DNA of 64,000 nt from Ferrovibrio sp965278975. Its GTDB lineage: Bacteria > Pseudomonadota > Alphaproteobacteria > Ferrovibrionales > Ferrovibrionaceae. Position 1 is the stretch's first letter. The number at the start of each line of letters is the position of its first letter. The notes under the pieces were generated by a model. That model did not search any database. It saw nothing but the letters and a program-made list of their open reading frames with translations, and had not been told where the DNA came from. Location of the stretch: contig NZ_OZ257126.1 in the NCBI RefSeq assembly GCF_965278975.1, forward strand, positions 1,116,001 to 1,180,000. The letters run 5' to 3'. Position numbers and translations under genes: made by a program. Of the stretch, positions 26,338 through 35,239 are shown one piece after another.

Positions 26338-27072
26338 TCAGCGGCCACCCTGGCTGTCGAACAGGTAGCCGGCGCCATGCACCGTCTTGAGCACCGCCGG
26401 ATGCGCCGGATCGGCCTCGATCTTGCGCCGCAGCCGGGCGATGCGGATATCGATCGAGCGGTCGAACGGCTCCCATTGTCCGTGATGCGCCAGATCAAGC
26501 AGCTGGTCGCGGCTCAACACGCGGTCGGGATGGCGGGCAAAGGCCTGCAACAGATCGAATTCCATGGCGGTGAGCGGGATTTCCTTGCCGTCGCGGTCAT
26601 AGAGCTTGCGGCTGGCGAGATTAAGCTGCCGCTGGCCGAAACGCACCACTTCTTCCCCGGGAAGCTGTGCGGCTGGCGCCGCTTCCACCGGGGCGGCCTG
26701 CACGCGGCGCAGCACGGTGCGGATGCGGGCGCGCAATTCACGCAGATCGAAGGGTTTGGTGACGTAGTCATCGGCGCCGACTTCCAGCCCGACAACCCGG
26801 TCCACCACATCCGATTCCGCCGTGAGCATGACAATGCCGATCCCGGCCAGGCCCGCCTCGCCGCGCAGCCAGCGCGCCAGGCTCAAGCCATCCTCGCCCG
26901 GCATGTTGATATCCAGCACCACCAGATCGGCAGCCGCCTCGGCCAGCAGCCGGCGGCACTGGGCGGCGCCATCGGCAGCCCGCACGGCGAAGCCATGGCC
27001 GGACAGATACTCGGCGAGCATCTCGCGGATGCCCGCCTCGTCATCGACCACGATGATTCGCGCCTCGGCCAT
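26338..27072 (-). CDS. OmpR-family response regulator
   Basis: A 244-residue regulator with an intact receiver (VVDDE, D54 in VVLDINMPGEDG, KPF) and a C-terminal winged helix (IPLTAMEFDLLQAFARHPDRVLSRDQLLDL, SIDIRIARLRRKIE, VHGAGYLF). It is the likely output of the hybrid kinase encoded one base downstream. The start at 27072 (MAEARIIVVDDE) gives the normal N-terminus; a longer in-frame start at 27153 adds unrelated residues. The target genes are not visible. Confidence 0.93.
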   Translation of the reverse strand: MAEARIIVVDDEAGIREMLAEYLSGHGFAVRAADGAAQCRRLLAEAAADLVVLDINMPGEDGLSLARWLRGEAGLAGIGIVMLTAESDVVDRVVGLEVGADDYVTKPFDLRELRARIRTVLRRVQAAPVEAAPAAQLPGEEVVRFGQRQLNLASRKLYDRDGKEIPLTAMEFDLLQAFARHPDRVLSRDQLLDLAHHGQWEPFDRSIDIRIARLRRKIEADPAHPAVLKTVHGAGYLFDSQGGR

Positions 27073-27121
27073 GACTACCGATAGCGGCAGAGTGGCGCCG
27101 ACTTCAAGCGGCTTCCTCTGC

Positions 27122-27544
27122 TTAAGCTGCCTGGGGCACCTTGCGCGCCGCATTGATCATGGCATCGGCCAGCAGCCGGTAGGCGGCGCCCCAGGCGGCG
27201 CTCAAGGACGGGGTGAAATCCGGGCCGAAAGCCTCTTCCAGGGTGCCGAGCAGGGCCGAACCGACCACGGCGTAATGACGTTCCTCGACGCCATAGCCGA
27301 CATGGCGGCGGGCCAGCATGGACACTTCGTCCAGGATGGTTTCCACCTTGTGCAGCGAACCGACCACGAAGGTCAGCGCGCTCATCAGCTTGGCACCCTG
27401 GGAGCGCATGTCGCCCTTGAACAGCGGCCGCAGGCTGGGATCAAGGGTGAACAGGCGGTCATAGAAGATCCGGGCGGCCTGTTCGCGGATCGGCAGCACC
27501 TGGGCGAAGCTCTGCTGCACCAGGGTAACTTGTTCGGGGGTCAT
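27122..27544 (-). CDS. Globin-domain protein (bacterial haemoglobin type)
   Basis: A 140-residue single-domain globin similar to the haem domain of flavohaemoglobins and Vitreoscilla haemoglobin. Visible key residues are Tyr at B10 (Y28 in RIFYDRLF), the distal helix around KGDMRSQGAKLM with Q49, and the proximal His (H81 in ARRHVGYGV). No reductase domain follows. Such proteins bind oxygen or nitric oxide and may detoxify NO or assist respiration. The gene ends 49 bases before the response regulator start and could be the first gene of that operon. Confidence 0.9.
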   Translation of the reverse strand: MTPEQVTLVQQSFAQVLPIREQAARIFYDRLFTLDPSLRPLFKGDMRSQGAKLMSALTFVVGSLHKVETILDEVSMLARRHVGYGVEERHYAVVGSALLGTLEEAFGPDFTPSLSAAWGAAYRLLADAMINAARKVPQAA

Positions 27545-27674
27545 GGCTCAAATCTCCGGCTGGCATTGGGTTGGCCGGGTTTATGACGGGGGCTTGTTTC
27601 CGCCTCACCTCTGCAAATGTTTCATTTGTTTCAGCCGCCGGGATTCGTAGACTGCCGGGATAGTGGAGGAATTC

Positions 27675-29084
27675 ATGACGGCAGTTTCGGACGGCGCGGC
27701 ACCACAGGCAGCCCCGGCACAAGTGGCTCCAGCCGCAGCGCCCTGGCGGGCGCGTTTCTCCTGGGCGATGTTCGACTGGGCCAACCAGCCCTATTTCACC
27801 GTCATCACCACCTTCATCTTCGTGCCCTACTTCACCTCCCAGGTGGTGGGCAATTCGGTGCAGGGCCAGTCGCTCTGGGCCTTCACCCAGGCGGCGGCCG
27901 GCGCCATCGTGGCGCTGGGTGCGCCCTTCCTCGGCGCCATCGCCGATGCAGGCGGCCGGCGCAAGCCCTGGCTGCTGGCCTTCCAGGCCCTGCTCGGCCT
28001 GGCCTGCTTCGCGCTGTGGCTGGCGCAACCAGGAAAACCCGAAGTGCTGTGGCTGGTGCTGGTCGCCCTGGCGCTCGCCAATATCTCGGCGGAATATTCC
28101 ATCGTCTTCAACAACGCCCTGCTGCCCGGCCTGGTGCCGCCGGAACGCATGGGCCGCCTGAGCGGCTTCGGCTGGGGCATGGGCTATACCGGCGGCATCA
28201 TCGCGCTGTTCGCGGTGCTGATCGTCTCGCGCCCGGAACTGATCGGCATCACGCCGCCGCCGGGCGAGGCCCTGCTCGGCCTGAAACGTGACAGCTTCGA
28301 GGCCGAGCGCATTATCGGCCCGGTGGCGATGCTGTGGCTGGCGATCTTCGCATTGCCGATGTTCCTGTTCACGCCCGACCGGCCCGGCAGCGGCAAGCCG
28401 CTGGGCCAGGTGGTGCGCGAGGGTCTGCGCCGCGTGATCGGCACCGTGGCGCATCTGCGCCAGCACACCAACACGCTGCGCTTCCTGATCGCCTACATGC
28501 TGTATTATGACGGCCTCAACGCCGTGATCGCCTTCGGCGGCGTCTATGCCGCCGGCGTCTTCGGCTGGGGCACCACCGAACTCGGCCTGTTCGGCATTGC
28601 TCTCACCGTGGTCGCCGCACCCTCGGTGATCGCCGCCGGCTGGCTCGATGACCGCGCCGGTTCCAAGCGCACGGTGCAGGCATCGATCATCCTGGTGACG
28701 CTAGGCTCGCTCGGCATCGTCTCGATCACCACCAGCAGCATCTTGTTTGGCCTTGACGTGCCAGCGAAAACCGCGGAGATGGGCCTGTTCGGCTCCACCG
28801 GCGAACGCTTCTTCTTCCTCTGCGCCCTGCTGGTCGGCCTGGGCATGGGGCCGATGCAGGCGGCCAGCCGCACCATGGTGGCCCGCCTGGCACCGCCCGA
28901 CATGCTGACCGAGTTCTACGGCATCTTCTCGCTCTCGGGCCGCGCCACCAGTTTCCTGGCGCCGATGCTGATCGGCATCGCCACCGCCCTGCTGGCTTCC
29001 CAGCGCGTCGCCGCCGTGATCGTGCTGGTATTCCTTACCGCCGGTTTCATCATGCTGTGGCGCGTCGCCGAGCCGAAGCGGTAA
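27675..29084 (+). CDS. MFS transporter, UMF1/Atg22-like family
   Basis: A 469-residue membrane protein with about 12 hydrophobic segments. It has the family start RFSWAMFDWANQPYFTVITTFIF, the GAIADAGGRRKPWLL loop, NNALLPGLVP, RMGRLSGFGWGMGYTGG, and AASRTMVARLAPPDMLTEFYG. The substrate of bacterial members is unknown; the fungal relative exports amino acids from the vacuole. TGGAGG before ATG 27675 supports this start over the GTG at 27663. It is convergent with the CFA synthase gene, with a REP-like doublet in the gap. Confidence 0.9.
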   Translation: MTAVSDGAAPQAAPAQVAPAAAPWRARFSWAMFDWANQPYFTVITTFIFVPYFTSQVVGNSVQGQSLWAFTQAAAGAIVALGAPFLGAIADAGGRRKPWLLAFQALLGLACFALWLAQPGKPEVLWLVLVALALANISAEYSIVFNNALLPGLVPPERMGRLSGFGWGMGYTGGIIALFAVLIVSRPELIGITPPPGEALLGLKRDSFEAERIIGPVAMLWLAIFALPMFLFTPDRPGSGKPLGQVVREGLRRVIGTVAHLRQHTNTLRFLIAYMLYYDGLNAVIAFGGVYAAGVFGWGTTELGLFGIALTVVAAPSVIAAGWLDDRAGSKRTVQASIILVTLGSLGIVSITTSSILFGLDVPAKTAEMGLFGSTGERFFFLCALLVGLGMGPMQAASRTMVARLAPPDMLTEFYGIFSLSGRATSFLAPMLIGIATALLASQRVAAVIVLVFLTAGFIMLWRVAEPKR

Positions 29085-29087
29085 CTG

Positions 29088-29161
29088 AAAATGGGATGCC
29101 CGCTTGCGCGGGCATGACAAATGGTTTTTGCCGTCACCCTCGCGCAGGCGAGGGTCCCATT
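29088..29161. repeat. REP-like palindromic doublet (TCCCAT ends outside)
   Basis: Two units in inverted orientation: 29088-29118 (ATGCCCGC stem with GCGGGCAT) and 29133-29160 (GTCACCCTCGC stem with GCGAGGGT). Each unit has a GTCA-type end and a TCCCAT-type end; here the TCCCAT ends point outward. It fills the gap between two convergent genes. Confidence 0.8.
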
Positions 29162-29178
29162 ATCCTACTTTTTCCGCC

Positions 29179-30429
29179 CTACGCGCTCCGTGCCGCCACC
29201 GGGGCAGCCACCGGCTTGCCGGTGGCTGCCATGGCGCGTTCCTCATCCAGCATGTAGTCGCGGGTGATCGGCAGCGCATCGACGCTGCGGGTCATCTGCA
29301 ACTGGAACACCATATGGCCGGCATGGCGGAAGGTGACTTCCGAACCGGCCAGGTAGAACTCCCACATGCGGCAGAAGCGTTCGTCATAGAGCGCCTTGGC
29401 CTTATCCCATTGCGCCAGGAAGCGCTGGCGCCAATGCTTCAGCGTTTCGGCGTAGTGCAGCCGCAGGATTTCCGCGTCCGTCAGATAGAGGCCGGATTTC
29501 TCGATCTCGGGCAGCACTTCCGACAGGGCCGGGCAATAGCCGCCGGGGAAGATGTATTTGCGGATGAAGCCCGCCGTGGCGCCCGGCCCGTCGCTGCGCC
29601 CGATGGCATGCAGCAGGGCGACGCCATCGGGCGCCAGCAGGCGATGCACGGTATGGAAGAAGGTCTGGAATTGCGGCACGCCGACATGCTCGAACATGCC
29701 GACCGAGACGATGCGGTCGAACGGGCCTTCCAGCGAGCGGTAGTCGCGGATCTCGAATGTCACCTTGTCGGCAAGGCCGAGATCGCGCGCCCGCTGCGTC
29801 GCGATCTTGTGCTGCTCTTCCGAGAGCGTGACGCCCAGCACCTCGACGCCGTAATTCTGCGCCAGATAGATCGCCATGCCGCCCCAGCCGGAGCCGATAT
29901 CGAGCACGCGCTGGCCCGGCTTCAGCCGCAGCTTGGCGGCGATATGGCGCTTCTTCGCCACCTGGGCCTGCTCCAGCGTGGTTTCCGGCGTCGGGAAATA
30001 GGCGCAGGAATACTGCTTGTCGGTATCGAGGAACAGATCGTAGAGCCGGCCATCGAGATCGTAGTGATGCTGCACGCGGCGCTTGGAGGCATCGGCATCG
30101 TTCCACTGGTGCCACCATTTCAGCAGCCGGCGGAAGCCATGCGCCAGGCTATGGAACGGCAGCGGCGCGGTACCGATATTGCGCGTCACCAGATCGAGGA
30201 AATCATACAGCGTGCCACGCTCGATGGTGAGGCGGCCCGCCATATAGGCCTCGCCGGCCTCGGCTTCCGCATTCAGCGCCAGGCGCCATTCGGTGGCGCG
30301 GTCATGCACGCGGATCGCCACATCAGATTCGGCGTTGCCGGTGCCATAATGGAAGCAGCGGCCCTTCGGGTCGATGTAAGTAAGGCTGCCGGACTTGATG
30401 ATACGGTTGAAAACCAACGGTAACAGCAT
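29179..30429 (-). CDS. Cyclopropane-fatty-acyl-phospholipid synthase family protein
   Basis: A 416-residue enzyme. The S-adenosylmethionine site reads KPGQRVLDIGSGWGGMAIYLA, followed by GVTLSEEQ and FDRIVSVGMFEHVG; the aromatic segments RMWEFYLAGSEVTFRHAGHMVFQLQM end the domain. It transfers a methylene group from SAM to the cis double bond of membrane phospholipid acyl chains. AGGAGGGAGAAGG before ATG 30429 fixes the start. The lipoprotein gene at 30615 is divergent. The gap holds no obvious motif beyond a short AT-rich stretch near 30535. Confidence 0.92.
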   Translation of the reverse strand: MLLPLVFNRIIKSGSLTYIDPKGRCFHYGTGNAESDVAIRVHDRATEWRLALNAEAEAGEAYMAGRLTIERGTLYDFLDLVTRNIGTAPLPFHSLAHGFRRLLKWWHQWNDADASKRRVQHHYDLDGRLYDLFLDTDKQYSCAYFPTPETTLEQAQVAKKRHIAAKLRLKPGQRVLDIGSGWGGMAIYLAQNYGVEVLGVTLSEEQHKIATQRARDLGLADKVTFEIRDYRSLEGPFDRIVSVGMFEHVGVPQFQTFFHTVHRLLAPDGVALLHAIGRSDGPGATAGFIRKYIFPGGYCPALSEVLPEIEKSGLYLTDAEILRLHYAETLKHWRQRFLAQWDKAKALYDERFCRMWEFYLAGSEVTFRHAGHMVFQLQMTRSVDALPITRDYMLDEERAMAATGKPVAAPVAARSA

Positions 30430-30614
30430 GCGACCTTCTCCCTCCTGCGCGCGACCCCGGCAAACCACCCCGTAAATACTGAAACTGAGAACACCGAGGC
30501 CCGGTCTTGAGCAAAAAATCAGAGAAAATCCCCATCCAATAAATATATAGTGGGGCGCCGGAGAGCCTCCGGCAAGAGGGGTATTGCATGGCGGGTTGCG
30601 CAGCGCAGAGGTGT

Positions 30615-31358
30615 ATGAAAAACCGCCAATCACGCGGATTTTCCCGCCTTGCTGCTGTGTTTTCACTGCTGCTGTTTTTGACTGCCTGCCAGGCCCTGCC
30701 GCCACCCAGTGAAGCACCGCTGGACCAGTTTCTGTGGCAATCGGCACCGGACTGGGAAAGTGCCGCGAAAGTACAGGAAGCACGTTTCCTGGCCTCGCCC
30801 GAAGCCAAGGCGCGGCGCGATGCCACCGGCCTCACGCTGCTGCTGGCCAATGGCCGCGCGCTGCGCGTGGCCGAAGATCGTGCCTGCGCCCAGCCGCCGC
30901 GCGACGTGCAGCGCGACTGCGTGCGCAAATACGCGCTCTACCGTTTCAATGCGCGCGGCTACTGGCTGCTGGGCCTCAAATTGGCCGAAGGCGAGGCCTA
31001 TGCGCTGGTCGATGAGCGCAGCGGCGCCGAGACCCTGCTGGTCGGCCTGCCGCGCTTCTCACCCGATGGCCGCCATGTGGCCGCCGTGAACAAGAGCGCG
31101 GCGGGCGACACCGTGAATGGCATCGAGGTATGGCGCCAGGAACGCGACGGCCTGGTGCTGGTTTTCTTCCATGAGGAAAAGGGCGGCGCCGGCTATGATT
31201 TCGCCGACTGGTTCGATGCCGATACCGCGCGGCTGACCTGGCGCGGCTGCATCGCCAAACCAGAAGCCGCCTGCGAGCGGCCGCGCGAGGCGGTGCTTAC
31301 AGCCAGATCAGCGGATGGGCGCGGCGACAAATGGCGCCTGGTGCCCTGGACGCGGTGA
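30615..31358 (+). CDS. Predicted lipoprotein of unknown function
   Basis: A 247-residue protein with a lipoprotein signal (FSLLLFLTACQALPPP; the lipobox is LTAC with the Cys near residue 27). The rest is a soluble, mostly beta-pattern domain: repeats such as FNARGYWLLGLKLAEGEAYALVDERSGAETLLVGLPRFSPDGRHVAAV resemble a WD40-like or TolB-like blade, with SPDG as the recognisable piece. No enzyme motif is seen. It is divergent from the CFA synthase gene and convergent with a small gene across a REP-like doublet. Start 30615 is chosen over 30588, which lacks the signal-peptide context. Confidence 0.7.
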   Translation: MKNRQSRGFSRLAAVFSLLLFLTACQALPPPSEAPLDQFLWQSAPDWESAAKVQEARFLASPEAKARRDATGLTLLLANGRALRVAEDRACAQPPRDVQRDCVRKYALYRFNARGYWLLGLKLAEGEAYALVDERSGAETLLVGLPRFSPDGRHVAAVNKSAAGDTVNGIEVWRQERDGLVLVFFHEEKGGAGYDFADWFDADTARLTWRGCIAKPEAACERPREAVLTARSADGRGDKWRLVPWTR

Positions 31359-31378
31359 AGCTGACCGCATCGCTTTTC

Positions 31379-31449
31379 GTCACTCTCGCGAAAGCGAGAG
31401 TCCCATTTAATCAAAGCGGAAATGGGATACTGGCTTTCGCCAGTATGAC
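31379..31449. repeat. REP-like palindromic doublet (GTCA ends outside)
   Basis: Unit 1 at 31379-31408 (ACTCTCGC stem with GCGAGAGT, then CCCATTT) and unit 2 at 31420-31449 (AAATGGGATACTGGC stem with GCCAGTATGAC). Stem bases differ from the other doublets but stay paired, while the GTCA and TCCCATTT ends are conserved. It lies between convergent genes. Confidence 0.85.
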
Positions 31450-31465
31450 AAATAAATAGAAAGGC

Positions 31466-31690
31466 TCAGCCGACGCGTTCGAGCAGCTTGATCGGGCCGC
31501 GCGGGCGGCCGGACTTCTCGGCGATCTCGCGGTCCTGCGCCTCGATGAAGGCGGTGGCGACATCCTGCTCGTCGTCGAACTGGCCGAAACGGTCGATCGG
31601 CACCTTGCGGTTCGAGGTCTGGGCGCCATCCTGGTAGGTGACGTTGAACACCGCGAAAGCGGAATTAGGATTGAACTTCTTCTTGGCCAT
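31466..31690 (-). CDS. Small conserved-type protein of unknown function (74 aa)
   Basis: A 74-residue soluble protein, MAKKKFNPNSAFAVFNVTY at the start, with a basic N-terminus and the ending GRPRGPIKLLERVG. Codon use matches its neighbours, and a coding-like third-position GC pattern supports it as real. No domain is recognised. It lies 33 bases downstream of the GST gene on the same strand and is convergent with the lipoprotein gene. Confidence 0.6.
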   Translation of the reverse strand: MAKKKFNPNSAFAVFNVTYQDGAQTSNRKVPIDRFGQFDDEQDVATAFIEAQDREIAEKSGRPRGPIKLLERVG

Positions 31691-31723
31691 GGGGCGGGCT
31701 TTCTTGTTTTAACGCGATACTGC

Positions 31724-32365
31724 TCAGCCCGGCCAGTTATCAGCCCAGGCAATGCCCTGCTTCTGCATCATGCGCTGGAAGGCAGGGCGCGGATAGGTGG
31801 CGGCGGCAACGGCGCGGATTTTCGGCCAGAGCCAGAGCGGCTGTTCCATGGAACGGCTCCAGCGCACCAGCATGGTAAGATAGATGTCGGCGGCGGAAAA
31901 TCCACCCGCCAGCACATGGGAACCGCCCGGCAGGCCCTCTTCCAGCACCTGCGCGGCACGCGCGAGTTCCCGCCCGGCCGCGCCCTTGATCAGCGCCTGA
32001 CCGGCGGCGTCGGGCAGTTTCCAGTCCGGGTGATACCAGTCGAGGAAAGCCACCTGCACCGTGTTGGTCATGAAGGTGAGCCACTGCAGGAACAGCGCGC
32101 GCTGCTGGCCGCCCGCCGGCATCAGCTTGGCTTCCGGGTGCTGCTCGGCCAGGTACTGGCAGATCGCGGCGGTTTCGAATACCGGGAAATCGCCATCCAG
32201 CAGCACCGGGATGCGGCCATTGGGATTGAGCTTGCGATATTCGGCGCCATCATGCTGGCGCGCGGCGGTATCGACCTTGATCAGTTCATAGGCCGCGCCG
32301 ATTTCTTCCAGCATGGCCTGCGGCGCCATCGCCGCCGAACCGGGCGAATAGAACAGCTTGTACAT
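31724..32365 (-). CDS. Glutathione S-transferase family protein
   Basis: A 213-residue GST. The thioredoxin-like N-domain (1-80) has LFYSPGSAAMAPQAMLEEIG, RKLNPNGRIPVLLDGD, and FETAAICQYLAEQHP, where cis-Pro and the E-T/S glutathione contacts are expected. The helical C-domain (90-205) includes GFSAADIYLTMLVRW, whose D is the usual capping residue. The catalytic residue near the start is a Ser/Tyr region (YSPGS), as in beta or related bacterial classes. It lies between purH and the 74-residue protein gene on the same strand. Confidence 0.9.
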   Translation of the reverse strand: MYKLFYSPGSAAMAPQAMLEEIGAAYELIKVDTAARQHDGAEYRKLNPNGRIPVLLDGDFPVFETAAICQYLAEQHPEAKLMPAGGQQRALFLQWLTFMTNTVQVAFLDWYHPDWKLPDAAGQALIKGAAGRELARAAQVLEEGLPGGSHVLAGGFSAADIYLTMLVRWSRSMEQPLWLWPKIRAVAAATYPRPAFQRMMQKQGIAWADNWPG

Positions 32366-32379
32366 CGGCTGGCCCCTGC

Positions 32380-33963
32380 TCAGTGGCGGAAATGGCGCAT
32401 GCCGGTGAACACCATGGCAAGGCCGGCCTTGTCGGCGGCATCGATCACTTCCTGGTCGCGGATCGAACCGCCCGGCTGGATCACGGCGGTAGCGCCGGCT
32501 TCCACCAGCACTTCCAATCCGTCGGCGAACGGGAAGAAGGCATCGGAGGCTGCCACCGAACCCTTGGTGAGCGAGTCGGCAATGCCGGCGGCTGCCGCCG
32601 AATCCTGTGCCTTGCGGAAGGCGATGCGGGCGGAATCGACACGGCTCATCTGGCCGGCACCGATACCGACGGTGGCGCCACCCTTGGCGTAGACAATGGT
32701 GTTCGACTTCACATGCTTGCCGACGCGGAAGGCGAACAGCATGTCGGCCAGTTCCTGCTCGGTCGGTGCGCGCTTGGTCACCACCTTGAGATCGGCGGCT
32801 TCGATGCGGCCGGCATCGCGGGTCTGCACCAGGTAGCCACCGGCCACCGACTTCACGAACCAGCCCGGCGCCACCGGATCGGCCATGGCGCCGGTGAGCA
32901 GCAGGCGCAGATTCTTCTTCTTGGCCAGCAATTCGATGGCATCGGCCTCGGCATCGGGCGCCACGATCACCTCGGTGAAGATGGCGCCGATCTTCTCGGC
33001 AGTGGCCTTGTCCAGTGTGCGGTTCATGGCGACGATGCCGCCGAAGGCCGAGACCGGATCGCAGCGCAGGGCCGCATCCCAGGCAGCCCCCAGGCTGTCA
33101 GCCGTGGCGACGCCGCAGGGATTGGCATGCTTGATGATGGCGATGGTCGGCTTGGCAGCAAATTCCGAGACCAGCTCGAAAGCCGCATCCGTGTCGTTGA
33201 GGTTGTTGTAGCTGAGTTCCTTGCCCTGCAGCTGGCGCGCGGTGGCAACGCCGGGGCGCTTATCGCCCGAGACATAGAAAGCCGCCTGCTGGTGCGGATT
33301 CTCGCCATAGCGCAGGCTCTGCTTGCGTTCGGCCGAAAGCAGCAGGGTGGGCGGGAAATCCTCGCCATTCTGACGCGCGAACCAGGTGGCGATCATGCTG
33401 TCATAGGCGCCGGTATGGGCATAGGCCTTGGCCGCCAGGCGGCGGCGCAGCGCCAGATCAGTGGCGCCGTCATTAGTCTTCAGGCTGTCCAGCACAGCTG
33501 CATAATCGGCCACATCCACCACCACGGCGACGAAGCCATGATTCTTCGCCGCCGAGCGGATCATCGCTGGGCCGCCGATATCGATATTCTCGATGCAGGT
33601 GGGGAAATCGGCGCCCTTGGCCACGGTGGCCGCGAAGGGATAGAGGTTCACCACCACCAGGTCGATGGGCGGGATATTGTGCCGCTGCATCGCCGCCACA
33701 TGCTCGTCTGCATCGCGCAAGGCCAGGATGCCGCCATGGATGGTGGGGTGCAGGGTCTTGACCCGGCCATCCATCATTTCCGGGAAGCCGGTATGCTCGG
33801 CCACTTCCGTCACCGCCACGCCGGCATCTTTCAGTGCCTTGTAGGTGCCGCCGGTGGAGAGCAGTTCGATGCCATGGCCGCTGAGCGCCCGGCCGAATTC
33901 CACCAGCCTGGTCTTGTCGGAAACGGAAAGCAGGGCGCGGCGGATGCGGACGGTATCGGTCAT
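32380..33963 (-). CDS. purH: Bifunctional AICAR formyltransferase/IMP cyclohydrolase PurH
   Basis: A 527-residue enzyme catalysing the last two steps of IMP synthesis. The N-terminal IMP cyclohydrolase part begins RRALLSVSDKTRLVEFGRAL, with STGGTYKAL, TGFPEMMDGRVKTLHP and NIDIGGPAMIRSAAKNH. The C-terminal formyltransferase has LRYGENPHQQAAFY and the catalytic KH of AIIKHANPCGVA, with SDAFFPFADGLEV. The start at 33963 gives the normal length; an upstream in-frame ATG would add a 40-residue Pro/Ala-rich stretch. The GST gene follows 14 bases downstream. Confidence 0.98.
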   Translation of the reverse strand: MTDTVRIRRALLSVSDKTRLVEFGRALSGHGIELLSTGGTYKALKDAGVAVTEVAEHTGFPEMMDGRVKTLHPTIHGGILALRDADEHVAAMQRHNIPPIDLVVVNLYPFAATVAKGADFPTCIENIDIGGPAMIRSAAKNHGFVAVVVDVADYAAVLDSLKTNDGATDLALRRRLAAKAYAHTGAYDSMIATWFARQNGEDFPPTLLLSAERKQSLRYGENPHQQAAFYVSGDKRPGVATARQLQGKELSYNNLNDTDAAFELVSEFAAKPTIAIIKHANPCGVATADSLGAAWDAALRCDPVSAFGGIVAMNRTLDKATAEKIGAIFTEVIVAPDAEADAIELLAKKKNLRLLLTGAMADPVAPGWFVKSVAGGYLVQTRDAGRIEAADLKVVTKRAPTEQELADMLFAFRVGKHVKSNTIVYAKGGATVGIGAGQMSRVDSARIAFRKAQDSAAAAGIADSLTKGSVAASDAFFPFADGLEVLVEAGATAVIQPGGSIRDQEVIDAADKAGLAMVFTGMRHFRH

Positions 33964-34131
33964 GGCGGCTTTAGGGCTTTCGGATGGGCTTTTGGGCAGG
34001 GCCGGAGGGGGAGAAGGCGCGGGGGCTATAGCATGCGGCGGCGGCGCGGCCAAGACGGCTAAATTGTCAAGCATAAACAGCATCTTGCAAAGGTTTGTGC
34101 GCGCCCCCGATCCGTGTTAGACGATCCAGCC

Positions 34132-35085
34132 ATGCAGTCTTACCTGGAATTCGAGAAGCCGCTCGCCGAGCTTGAGGCCAAGATCGCCGAGCTGAAGCAG
34201 CTGGCCGATGCCGGGAATACCGACATCGCCGACGAACTGACCCGGCTGGAAACCAAGGCCGCGCAGCAGTTGCAGACGACCTATGGCAAGCTGACGCCGT
34301 GGCAGAAAACCCAGGTGGCGCGCCACCAGGACCGCCCGCATTATGCCGATTATGTCGGTGCGCTGATCACCGAATACGAGCCGCTGGCCGGCGACCGCGC
34401 CTTTGCCGATGATCCGGCGATCCAGGGCGGCCTGGGCCGTTTCCGGGGCCGCGCCGTGGTGGTGATGGGCCATGAGAAGGGCCGTGGCACCGAAGGCCGC
34501 GTGAAGCATAATTTCGGCATGGCCAAGCCCGAGGGCTACCGCAAGGCGATCCGCCTGATGCGCCTGGCCGAACGGTTCCGCCTGCCGGTGATCACCCTGG
34601 TCGACACGTCCGGCGCCTTCCCGGGCGTCGCGGCGGAAGAGCGCGGCCAGGCCGAAGCCATCGCGCGCGCCATCGATTGCTGCCTCGATATCCGCGTGCC
34701 GATGATCTCGGCCATCGTCGGCGAAGGCGGTTCGGGCGGCGCCGTGGCGCTGGCCGCCGCCAACCGCGTGCTGATGTTCGAACACGCGGTCTATTCCGTG
34801 ATCAGCCCGGAAGGCTGTGCCGCGATTCTGTGGAACACCGGCGAGAAGGCCCAGGACGCCGCCGAGGCGCTGAAGCTCACGGCTTCCGACCTGCTCAAGC
34901 TCAAGGTAGTGGATGAAGTGGTGCGCGAGCCGATCGGCGGCGCACATCGCGATCCCAAGAGCGCCATGGCCGCGCTTGGCGACGCGCTGGAGCAGCAGCT
35001 CCGTGGCCTGGCCGGCCAGGAACCAGGTAACCTGCGCGAACAGCGCCGCCGCAAGTTCCTCGATATCGGCAGCGTCGGGCTTTAA
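34132..35085 (+). CDS. accA: Acetyl-CoA carboxylase carboxyltransferase subunit alpha
   Basis: A 317-residue protein of normal AccA length. It starts MQSYLEFEKPLAELEAKI and has TPWQKTQVARHQDRPHYADY, RFRGRAVVVMGHEKGRGT, LVDTSGAFPGVAAEERGQAEAIA, GEGGSGGAVALA, and SVISPEGCAAILW. With AccD it transfers CO2 from carboxybiotin to acetyl-CoA, giving malonyl-CoA for fatty acid synthesis. GTG 34114 is an in-frame alternative start. It is divergent from purH and ends at a hairpin at 35116-35146. Confidence 0.98.
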   Translation: MQSYLEFEKPLAELEAKIAELKQLADAGNTDIADELTRLETKAAQQLQTTYGKLTPWQKTQVARHQDRPHYADYVGALITEYEPLAGDRAFADDPAIQGGLGRFRGRAVVVMGHEKGRGTEGRVKHNFGMAKPEGYRKAIRLMRLAERFRLPVITLVDTSGAFPGVAAEERGQAEAIARAIDCCLDIRVPMISAIVGEGGSGGAVALAAANRVLMFEHAVYSVISPEGCAAILWNTGEKAQDAAEALKLTASDLLKLKVVDEVVREPIGGAHRDPKSAMAALGDALEQQLRGLAGQEPGNLREQRRRKFLDIGSVGL

Positions 35086-35115
35086 GCCCAAACAACAAAA
35101 AGCAGACAAAAAAAG

Positions 35116-35146
35116 AGCCCGGCGGCATGGGGTCCGTCGGGCTTTG
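35116..35146 (+). terminator. Hairpin terminator after accA
   Basis: Stem AGCCCGGCGG (35116-35125) with CCGTCGGGCT (35134-35143; one G-T pair), followed by a short TTTG. An A-run precedes the stem, so it could also work for transcripts arriving from ccrM on the other strand. Confidence 0.7.
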
Positions 35147-35239
35147 TGAGCCTGGAGGGGCTCAATGCGATCCCGAACCTGGAGAGGCTCGGCGCAATGG
35201 AGTTGAACTACTCGCTGCTAATAAACCGGTACTGAAAAC